A stretch of DNA of 7,250 bases, from NCBI GenBank assembly GCA_903934275.1, contig CAIZNF010000005.1:1-7250 (forward strand), in the 5' to 3' direction. This DNA is from an uncultured Nitrosomonadales bacterium (GTDB lineage: Bacteria; Pseudomonadota; Gammaproteobacteria; Burkholderiales; Gallionellaceae). Below are positions 1 to 5,305 of this stretch, piece after piece (the stretch's first letter is position 1; every line of letters starts with the position of its first letter). A program made the translations under genes and the position numbers. The notes beneath the pieces were generated by a model, which was not told the DNA's origin, searched no databases, and was given only the letters and a program-made list of their open reading frames with translations.

Positions 1-2
1 CC

Positions 3-44
3 GCCGACAAGATACTCAAGGCAGGCATCAAAAATCAAATGTAG
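3..44 (+). CDS. 3' end of an upstream gene (partial, tentative)
   Basis: The third frame is open from the window edge to a TAG at 42-44 and encodes ADKILKAGIKNQM at its C terminus. The composition is protein-like, and the frame stops just before the structured leader of parB, as expected for an upstream gene of the same operon. Only 13 codons are visible, so no family can be named. The other two frames are also open here, so the choice rests on position and residue composition only. If it is real, there is little room for a separate parB promoter between its stop and the leader at 60. Confidence 0.3.
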   Translation, partial: ADKILKAGIKNQM

Positions 45-59
45 TCAACTTTTTCCAAT

Positions 60-131
60 CACCCAACGGGGATACATCGAGTCCCCCAGGGGCTTGGTCT
101 ATCCCTCAAGGGCACTAACCAAAGAGGGATA
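60..131 (+). promoter_or_regulatory. Structured 5' leader of parB, possible RNA switch
   Basis: After a CACCCAA box (60-66), GGGATA (69-74) can pair with TATCCC (100-105). They enclose a short CCC/GGG hairpin (83-85 with 90-92). The 3' strand, extended to TATCCCTC (100-107), is also a perfect 8-base complement of GAGGGATA (124-131). That second partner contains the only Shine-Dalgarno-like sequence before the parB start. The two pairings exclude each other, one exposing and one hiding the ribosome site. The leader before PRTRC E shares the same order of elements with compensatory changes. It may belong to the family of leaders on mobile elements described as the radC RNA motif, but I could not test that assignment. 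Confidence 0.6.
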
Positions 132-135
132 CAAA

Positions 136-1830
136 ATGGAACATCAAACAATCACCAACATCCGTGTTGGCAGCCTTCTGGCTGGAAACAATCCGCGTAC
201 ATATTTCGATCCGGTAGAGATGGCGGAATTGGAAGCCTCAATCCTGGCAGCAAAAGGAGTGATACAACCGATTCTGATTCGTCCGGTCGAAGGCGGATAC
301 GCAATCGTAGCTGGTGAACGTCGCGCTCGCGCATCAAGAAAGGTATTTGGCGATGACTATGAAATTCCGGTCATCGCCAAAGCGATCTCTGACGAAGAAG
401 CCGATGACATGGCGCTGATTGAGAACACCCAGCGCGCCAACATGAGCCCCACCGAAGAAGCCGCAGCCGCCGCCAAGATTCTTGGCCGTTGTGAAGGCAA
501 CAGAGATGAGGCAGCAAAGCGTCTTGGTTGGTCACGCAGTACGCTGGATAAGCGTCTTGCGCTGATGAACTGTAGCCCGTCTGTGATGACTGCTCTCAAT
601 GAACGCACGATCCAATTGGGCCATGCTGAATTGCTGGCGGCGGCGCCGAAGGACAGGCAGGAAAAGGCGATTGTGAACCTGCTGGCTCAAACAACACTTC
701 CAAGTGTTGCTGAATTCAAAGCAGGGTTGGAGGAAATTTCACGGTCGATGGCATTGGCAATCTTCGATAAAGCAGACTGCACAAGCTGTCACCACAACAG
801 CGGGAACCAGCAGGCATTGTTCGCCGAAGCCGTCTCTGGCGGGCATTGCACCAACAGTGCGTGTTTCAATAAGAAGACTGAGGATGTGTTGGAAGCCAAG
901 AAAAAATCCCTGGAAGAGAACTATCCTCGCGTTGTCATCGTCCGACAGGGCGAAAACAACACGGTTATCAAGGTGATCGCAGAAGGTGCAACCGGCGTTG
1001 GTGATGAGCAAGCAGCGGCATGTCGTAGTTGCAAGTCGTTCGGAGCGGCGATCAGCGCGATACCCGGTAAAGTGGGTAACGTGTATGAGTCACAATGCTT
1101 CGATACCTCATGCCACACGAAAAAAGTGGGTGAACGCTTGTTGGCGGAAAAGAAAGCGGCTGCAAAGCCTGCGACTGCTCCAGCAACGGCTAAACCTGCC
1201 GGTTCAACGCCTGTAGCCGGGAATGGCGCGGAGAAATCCACAATCACTTCTAAAGCTACCGTGACATCGGTTCAAGACACACAGCGTGTCGTGGACTATC
1301 GGATCGGTGTCTGGCGCAAGGCGTTGAAGAAAGAACTGTTCGCAGATCCACATAAGAACCTGTGCATGCTCATCGGAATAATGATGACGCGCGGCGGAAC
1401 GAATGTGTCATCTACAAAACTGGCATCCGGTTTTGAAACGATGACATCGCAAAAGCCCCCCGTCAGTAATGTCGGCGAAGCTGCTGTGATGGTGGCGGAA
1501 GTTGACGACAAGGTGCGCTCGCAGATGTTGTCCGGGATCGTAATTTCAATCACGGATAGTATCGAGAAGTCGCATCTGCCGGAAATGCTCAGGTTCATGC
1601 AAGTGGATTTGGTAAAACACTGGAAGTTGAACGCAGAATTCCTTGATCTGCTCACCAAGAGCGAGATCGAGGTGATTGCGGAAGAGCTTGGTCTGAAAGC
1701 CGCGCTTGGCGAGAAATACGCCAAAGCGAAAAGCGGTAAGAAGGACGAGTTTATCAAAGCACTGATGGAGATTGAAGGCTTCGTGTACGAAGGCAAAATT
1801 CCCAAGGTGCTGAAACATGCAGTAGATTAA
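136..1830 (+). CDS. parB: PRTRC system ParB family protein (CTP-binding DNA clamp with twin zinc ribbons)
   Basis: This 564-residue protein is a ParB-superfamily DNA-binding protein of the PRTRC type. The N-terminal ParB/sulfiredoxin-like domain covers about residues 8-105, with the CTP-binding motifs GERRARA (60-66) and ENTQR (96-100). A helix-turn-helix follows at about 122-150 (DEAAKRLGWSRSTLDKRL). Chromosomal ParBs are usually around 300 residues. The extra length here holds two cysteine modules of the form CxxC-x(19-21)-CxxxxC: C215/C218/C238/C243 and C296/C299/C321/C326. An Ala/Pro/Lys linker (about 338-362) then leads to a helical C-terminal region. ATG 136 was chosen because a GAGGG ribosome site lies just upstream. 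An in-frame TTG at 94 would run through the structured leader. No ParA partner is visible. It is followed at once by a terminator, so it is transcribed apart from PRTRC E. Confidence 0.93.
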   Translation: MEHQTITNIRVGSLLAGNNPRTYFDPVEMAELEASILAAKGVIQPILIRPVEGGYAIVAGERRARASRKVFGDDYEIPVIAKAISDEEADDMALIENTQRANMSPTEEAAAAAKILGRCEGNRDEAAKRLGWSRSTLDKRLALMNCSPSVMTALNERTIQLGHAELLAAAPKDRQEKAIVNLLAQTTLPSVAEFKAGLEEISRSMALAIFDKADCTSCHHNSGNQQALFAEAVSGGHCTNSACFNKKTEDVLEAKKKSLEENYPRVVIVRQGENNTVIKVIAEGATGVGDEQAAACRSCKSFGAAISAIPGKVGNVYESQCFDTSCHTKKVGERLLAEKKAAAKPATAPATAKPAGSTPVAGNGAEKSTITSKATVTSVQDTQRVVDYRIGVWRKALKKELFADPHKNLCMLIGIMMTRGGTNVSSTKLASGFETMTSQKPPVSNVGEAAVMVAEVDDKVRSQMLSGIVISITDSIEKSHLPEMLRFMQVDLVKHWKLNAEFLDLLTKSEIEVIAEELGLKAALGEKYAKAKSGKKDEFIKALMEIEGFVYEGKIPKVLKHAVD

Positions 1831-1836
1831 ACTTCA

Positions 1837-1861
1837 CCCACCCCTTCGGGGGTGGGCTTTT
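1837..1861 (+). terminator. Rho-independent terminator after parB
   Basis: An 8-bp perfect GC-rich stem, CCCACCCC (1837-1844) with GGGGTGGG (1849-1856), closes on a TTCG tetraloop and is followed by CTTTT. It starts six bases after the parB stop codon. It should separate parB from the downstream PRTRC operon, so E to ThiF need either their own promoter or readthrough. Confidence 0.9.
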
Positions 1862-1996
1862 CAAAGCACATTGGAAGGTGTGTTTTGCAAAGCGGATTCA
1901 CACCCGGCGCTTATTGCGCTGAGTTGATATTGGTGGCTGGCCAATCCAAACAAACAGAAGACACGCAAGTGTCAATGAATCACCAAAAGCAGCGCT
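1862..1996. other. Non-coding spacer rich in short inverted repeats
   Basis: No convincing gene is present. Four consecutive short inverted repeats are visible: GGTGTG/CACACC (1877-1882, 1899-1904), GCGC-ttatt-GCGC (1907-1919), ATTGG/CCAAT (1929-1933, 1941-1945), and GACAC-GCAA-GTGTC with a GNRA-type loop (1960-1973). TTGATA at 1924-1929 resembles a -35 box, but no matching -10 follows at 16-18 bases. The spacer lies between a strong terminator and the next leader, so the operon promoter, operators or a partition site may be here. None can be pinned down by eye. Confidence 0.45.
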
Positions 1997-2063
1997 CACC
2001 CAAGCGGGGACATCGTTCCCCTTGGGGCATGGTGTCCCTTTTTTCGTTTCACCAAAAAGGAGA
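1997..2063 (+). promoter_or_regulatory. Structured 5' leader of the PRTRC E-to-ThiF operon, possible attenuator
   Basis: The leader repeats the layout of the parB leader: a CACCCAA box (1997-2003), then GGGACA (2007-2012) pairing with TGTCCC (2033-2038) around CCC-CTTG-GGG (2018-2027). The outer stem is followed directly by six T (2039-2044), which gives it the form of an intrinsic terminator. CCTTTTT (2037-2043) is also complementary to AAAAAGG (2054-2060), which is the start of the ribosome site of PRTRC E. Only about 25 bases separate the T-run from the start codon, so transcription must pass through this structure. Regulation by attenuation or by ribosome-site masking is inferred. Confidence 0.6.
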
Positions 2064-2072
2064 TTCACCATG
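2056..2072 (+). repeat. Repeated translation-start module, copy 1
   Basis: AAAGGAGATTCACCATG contains the Shine-Dalgarno and start codon of PRTRC E. It recurs exactly at 6258-6274 before the 51-residue protein. In both copies a further TTCACC lies upstream (2048-2053 and 6244-6249), so the Shine-Dalgarno is flanked by direct TTCACC repeats. The two coding sequences differ after the start codon, so the identity is limited to the initiation region. Confidence 0.85.
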
Positions 2073-2543
2073 TTCTCAGCACTTCAACCATTGCTGGCCA
2101 ATTTGGCTAGCTTAACTATCGCGCTGGTCAACAATACGGATGGCACCATCACGGTGACTGTTACACCGTATGGGGGCAAAGCGGGCAACGTTCTCGACAC
2201 CCCATTGTCTCTCACCGGCACTGCCGCCGAGTTCGATGATGGGTTCGTTGAGCATCTCAATAGCTATGTGCCCAAGCGTCAAACCTTGGCCGACCAACTG
2301 GCTGCTACAGAAGCGATTCTGGAAGCGGCACAGAAGGAAGCTGCTGACAAAGCGAAGAAGTCGATCGCCAAGCCAGCAAAAACGGCATCTCCCACTACCA
2401 CGGACAACCCCGAAGGATCGGATGATGACAATGACGGTGATGATGACACTGGCGCGTGCTGCACTGCACCGGCTTCAACAGAACCGACATCAATAACTTC
2501 CGCACCTGCGGCTTCGACAGAAGCCAAGGGTTTGTGGGAATAG
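2070..2543 (+). CDS. PRTRC system protein E
   Basis: A 157-residue protein recognised as PRTRC protein E from its N terminus (MFSALQPLLANL), a beta-rich segment with a TPLSLTGT motif (about 44-51), and its place before protein C. Residues 1-70 look folded. A helical, possibly coiled-coil stretch follows (about 71-98, with repeated Ala/Lys/Glu). The tail (about 100-157) is low-complexity and very acidic, with a dense Asp cluster at about 118-127, then Cys-Cys (130-131) and Ser/Thr/Ala/Pro-rich sequence. Such a tail is probably disordered. The start at 2070 is supported by an excellent AAGGAG site; an upstream in-frame start at 2022 lies inside the leader hairpin. Its biochemical role is unknown. 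It is first in the operon, 14 bases before protein C. Confidence 0.93.
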   Translation: MFSALQPLLANLASLTIALVNNTDGTITVTVTPYGGKAGNVLDTPLSLTGTAAEFDDGFVEHLNSYVPKRQTLADQLAATEAILEAAQKEAADKAKKSIAKPAKTASPTTTDNPEGSDDDNDGDDDTGACCTAPASTEPTSITSAPAASTEAKGLWE

Positions 2544-2557
2544 GGGGGGATGACGAA

Positions 2558-2767
2558 ATGGCTATCCAAACCACAATACTGAATCGCACCTTTGCGTACA
2601 GCGGCTTGACCCTTCCTGATCCTGGGAAAGGTTTGTCGCTGGAAGAAGTCCGCGATGTCTATGCAGCCACCTATCCTGAACTGATCTCGGCCTCCATCGA
2701 GGGACCGGAAAAGAAGGGGGGCAACTTGGTCTACACGTTCAAAAAGGGCGTGGGGACGAAGGGCTGA
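2558..2767 (+). CDS. PRTRC system protein C, ubiquitin-like modifier candidate
   Basis: A 69-residue protein matching PRTRC protein C, a family I recall being classed as prokaryotic ubiquitin-like (Prok_Ub). The order of elements suits a small beta-grasp fold: a strand pair in ILNRTFAYSGLTLPDP (7-22), a helix around LEEVRDVYAATYPEL (28-42), then strands SASIEGP (44-50) and NLVYTFKK (56-63). The chain ends in GTKG, so it carries a free C-terminal glycine. That is the residue an E1-like enzyme would adenylate if this is a true modifier. The ribosome site is an unusual run of seven G (2543-2549), starting at the last base of the protein E stop codon. ATG 2558 gives the usual family length. The partner E1-, E2- and JAMM-like genes lie in the same operon. 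Confidence 0.92.
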   Translation: MAIQTTILNRTFAYSGLTLPDPGKGLSLEEVRDVYAATYPELISASIEGPEKKGGNLVYTFKKGVGTKG

Positions 2768-2771
2768 TCAT

Positions 2772-2851
2772 GGGGTCATCACTGAAGGCAAGACTTAAAG
2801 CCTTATCCAAGGATGACTCCTCAACCAAGCAGACAGGGCTAATGATAGCCC
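2772..2851 (+). promoter_or_regulatory. Two hairpins in the gap between PRTRC C and F
   Basis: The 109-base gap is the only long gap within this operon. It can form a nested hairpin: GGGGTCATC (2772-2780) pairs with GATGACTCC (2812-2820) over nine positions with one G-U pair, and AAGGC/GCCTT (2785-2789, 2800-2804) pairs inside it. A second compact hairpin follows, GGGCTA-ATGA-TAGCCC (2836-2851), then CGTTTGTTT. The run of T is broken, so termination would be partial at best. Transcript processing, protection of the upstream message, or weak attenuation that lowers the genes after C are all possible. Confidence 0.5.
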
Positions 2852-2876
2852 CGTTTGTTTCCAAAGAGGAGCAATC

Positions 2877-3947
2877 ATGCGTCAACGCATTGGTTCAACT
2901 CGTGCGCTCGTCAAAGAGCACGCAGAAGGAAGGCCTGTTGCTACCTCCTTCGGGAGCGCTGCCACTGGTTTTCTGACGCTACCTTTCATTTCTCGGCACG
3001 TACCGGTTACTTCGGTGATTGATGAGGGTGATGGGAGATGGTTGCAGGCGGCCAAGTTGTGCGCAGAGCTGATTGAGGATGACGAACTCGTTATCCATGA
3101 CAAGACATCGGCGCGCGACATCATCGGTCAATCATTATCTGTGTGGGCTTCAAAACACTGCGCAGAGATACAAGTGCTGGATAAATTCGAGCTTGTCGCA
3201 AGTCTGGATCGTGATGCTTTCGGTCTGGATTACGAAGGTGAGCCAGAAAAGAAACTCCTGTACATCGGGTTTCAATCACAGCAAACAACGCCATACATCA
3301 ACGTCAAGGCGAAAGTCGAGATGTTGGAGGCGGTGCATCCGGGACTCGGTCGTACCGCAGTCAGTATCGCGGAATTGGCCGGTTATCGGACGTTCACGGC
3401 GTTCACGCCGCAAGTGGCTCTTCATCACGCCTCATACCTGTACTGGTGTGGGACGGACAATGATGAGGATTTCAAAGAAGAGATGGGTGTAATTGGTGAT
3501 GAGGGCGAGCTTGACGAAGATACATTGTTGCCAAGCCAGTTCTTAGCATCATTTCCAAGCTACCTCGTCAGCGGCGAAGGGCTTGAACGTGATGTGATTC
3601 AACGTATCGCAACCAGCACGGAAACGGCGGGCGAAACGGCGCGGGTCATCTTGTCCGTCATGGACTTGATCGAACGGGATGCCAGATTGCCTTACCTGGA
3701 TAACTTTTATGGGGAGCCGGTCTTCTTTTCCTGCTACGTGGGGACAGGTGACGACATGCTGGGTCGTGTGATGGATGATTTTTATCAAAGCACGAGTGAC
3801 GGCGGTGAATATACCGACATTTATGGAGTGGCTGAAGTCGCATTCAACAAGAGGGCTTTCCTGAAATGGAAGGCCGAAATGGAGAAAGGCTTCGCGCTCT
3901 ACACACAACTTGATCGCCTGATGCGCTGCATCGGTGATGTTCAATAA
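2877..3947 (+). CDS. PRTRC system protein F
   Basis: A 356-residue protein assigned to PRTRC protein F by its position between C and B, its length and its overall sequence. It starts at ATG 2877 behind a strong AGAGGAG site (2865-2871). No catalytic motif, signal peptide or membrane segment is evident. The middle region is acidic (for example DNDEDFKEEMGVIGDEGELD, about 199-218). The C-terminal half is predicted mainly helical, with several aromatic residues around NFYGEPVFFSCYVG (about 277-290). The product is probably cytoplasmic. The stop codon overlaps the ribosome site of protein B, so F and B translation are likely coupled. The function is unknown; in this context it could be a substrate, adaptor or structural partner of the ubiquitin-like pathway. 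Confidence 0.92.
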   Translation: MRQRIGSTRALVKEHAEGRPVATSFGSAATGFLTLPFISRHVPVTSVIDEGDGRWLQAAKLCAELIEDDELVIHDKTSARDIIGQSLSVWASKHCAEIQVLDKFELVASLDRDAFGLDYEGEPEKKLLYIGFQSQQTTPYINVKAKVEMLEAVHPGLGRTAVSIAELAGYRTFTAFTPQVALHHASYLYWCGTDNDEDFKEEMGVIGDEGELDEDTLLPSQFLASFPSYLVSGEGLERDVIQRIATSTETAGETARVILSVMDLIERDARLPYLDNFYGEPVFFSCYVGTGDDMLGRVMDDFYQSTSDGGEYTDIYGVAEVAFNKRAFLKWKAEMEKGFALYTQLDRLMRCIGDVQ

Positions 3948-3960
3948 AGGAGGCATCATG
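3946..3960 (+). promoter_or_regulatory. Ribosome-binding site of PRTRC B overlapping the F stop codon
   Basis: AAAGGAGG (3946-3953) uses the last two bases of the F stop codon and sits four bases before ATG 3958. This near-consensus site decides the start of protein B, against an in-frame GTG at 3934 that lies inside the F coding sequence. Confidence 0.85.
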
Positions 3961-4695
3961 CAAATTCAAGCAGCATGCGTGTCTGGCGCACAGAAGGTGT
4001 ACGGAATGTCACACGCGATCCTGTTGTATGGCGAACGCGGCGGGCAGGCGGTATTCGCTTCAGTGCATGACATTCAAACAAGCAAAGAGGGCGTAGCAAC
4101 CATCGTAGCGGGCACACCGGTCTCCAAGACTGGCCTCGTAAAGATGATGCAAACCCTCGTGCCGGAGGATTACGCGCCGGCAGAGTTGTTGGGGAATCAC
4201 ATCCTCGCCAAAGGGAGCGACTACCTTGTGTGGTACTGCAAATCCCAGAAGCGTCAGGTGTGGTTCAAAAACGATGAGATTGGGCAAGATGTAAGCGCAA
4301 ATACCTATCAACCCGGACTGGTGTTCATCATTGGCAGGGGGCATTGGTATGTATTCGCCGTAAAGGGCAACAAGCGTCCAACATCGAGCACGCCACTGTA
4401 TGTGGCTCCATACCTCAACGTTTGGAAAGGTGGTCGCATCTGTACTGGCAACATCGAAACGCCGAAGGGCGAATTGAAATTCAATACGGAAGCATGGGAA
4501 GAAGCGTTTTTCAGAAGCTACTTCACCCATCCGAACGTCCACGAAAAAGATGCACTGACATTGTATCGCGGCGGCATCTTTGCATTGTGGCGTGCGCTGA
4601 TGAAAGGCCGGGCATTCCCGACTGAATCATTGGTGCGCGCTGGAGAGACGCTGGGGCAGGCATTTGAAAGGACGGTGAAGCATGGACAGCCGTGA
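3958..4695 (+). CDS. PRTRC system protein B, E2-like domain
   Basis: A 245-residue protein of the PRTRC B family, which I recall falling in the prokaryotic E2 (UBC-like) family D. The N-terminal part (about 5-65) is a strand-rich region typical of the family. The second half contains LYVAPYLNVW followed by GGRICTGNIETP, with Cys162 as the best candidate for an E2-type catalytic cysteine. A helical segment with conserved-looking aromatic and His residues follows (TEAWEEAFFRSYFTHPNVHE, 177-196). Another cysteine (Cys94, in VWYCKSQ) is in a less likely context. If the E2 reading is right, B would take the activated modifier C from ThiF as a thioester and pass it to a target. The 3' end overlaps protein A by 14 bases, so the two are translationally coupled. 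Confidence 0.92.
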   Translation: MQIQAACVSGAQKVYGMSHAILLYGERGGQAVFASVHDIQTSKEGVATIVAGTPVSKTGLVKMMQTLVPEDYAPAELLGNHILAKGSDYLVWYCKSQKRQVWFKNDEIGQDVSANTYQPGLVFIIGRGHWYVFAVKGNKRPTSSTPLYVAPYLNVWKGGRICTGNIETPKGELKFNTEAWEEAFFRSYFTHPNVHEKDALTLYRGGIFALWRALMKGRAFPTESLVRAGETLGQAFERTVKHGQP

Positions 4696-5305
4696 CGTTG
4701 CGCTGCAAAGCGTGATGCCCACGGTGATGGTGCCACGCTACTCCAAACTGGAAGAACTGGGCACACCGGGCAATCGAATCTTGATGGCCGCAAACGGTGT
4801 CTGGCTGGAAGTTTGCCGCGCATGGCTGTATGTGCACGTGCTGGCCGCAAAGCCTTCAACCATCCCGGTTCCATACGGGCAAGTGAGTGAGGTAATGCGG
4901 TTCGGCTTTGGCAAATTGCCGAAGGCAATGGTCGCTCAATTTATCGAGCAGGCCAGAGCCAGATGCCCAAACGAGTGTGCTGCTTGGGTCGTCTGGAATC
5001 AACGGACGAACGAGTGGAGGCTGATGATGCTTGAAGAGACATCGGTCGGGCCTGGTCATGTCAACGTCAACCTGCCAACACTGGAGGAAGACGAACACAT
5101 GGTCATGGATTTGCATTCGCATGGGCTGACAGAAGCGTTCTTTTCCAGAACTGACAACAAAGATGATCGAGGTGCGACAAAAATTGCCGGAGTCATTGGA
5201 AATCTTGATAAGCCGGGGGTGACAGCATCATTTCGCCTCTGTGCGAACGGGATGTTTGTGTCACTTCCATTTGATAGCTCGCAAGGGCAGGAAGGAAACA
5301 CATGA
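4682..5305 (+). CDS. PRTRC system protein A, JAMM/JAB metalloprotease
   Basis: A 207-residue protein of the PRTRC A family with a clear JAMM (MPN+) zinc-protease signature. HSH at 145-147 is followed by seven residues, then SRTD (155-158), which matches HxH-x7-SxxD exactly. Glu98 (in PNECAAWVVW) lies 47 residues before the first His, a spacing close to that of known JAMM enzymes. All metal ligands and the catalytic Glu are therefore plausibly present. The first 90 residues form an N-terminal extension. In this setting it could trim protein C or release it from conjugates, like bacterial deubiquitinase-type JAB proteins. The start at ATG 4682 lies inside the end of B behind AAAGGA, and its TGA overlaps the ThiF ATG (ATGA). 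The predicted location is cytoplasmic. Confidence 0.93.
   Translation: MDSRDVALQSVMPTVMVPRYSKLEELGTPGNRILMAANGVWLEVCRAWLYVHVLAAKPSTIPVPYGQVSEVMRFGFGKLPKAMVAQFIEQARARCPNECAAWVVWNQRTNEWRLMMLEETSVGPGHVNVNLPTLEEDEHMVMDLHSHGLTEAFFSRTDNKDDRGATKIAGVIGNLDKPGVTASFRLCANGMFVSLPFDSSQGQEGNT

Noticed and set aside
94..135. Upstream TTG start for ParB, adding 14 residues
   Set aside because: The extension lies within the base-paired leader and lacks a ribosome site. ATG 136 has GAGGG at suitable distance.
1296..1805. 169-residue open frame on the minus strand
   Set aside because: It is antisense to the C-terminal part of parB, with Ser/Ile-rich shadow composition and no ribosome site consistent with a real gene.
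2770..2976. 68-residue open frame starting two bases after PRTRC C
   Set aside because: It overlaps the first 100 bases of PRTRC F in another frame, and its start lies inside the nested hairpin. F has the better ribosome site and family match. The first part could still be a short leader peptide, but nothing positively supports it.
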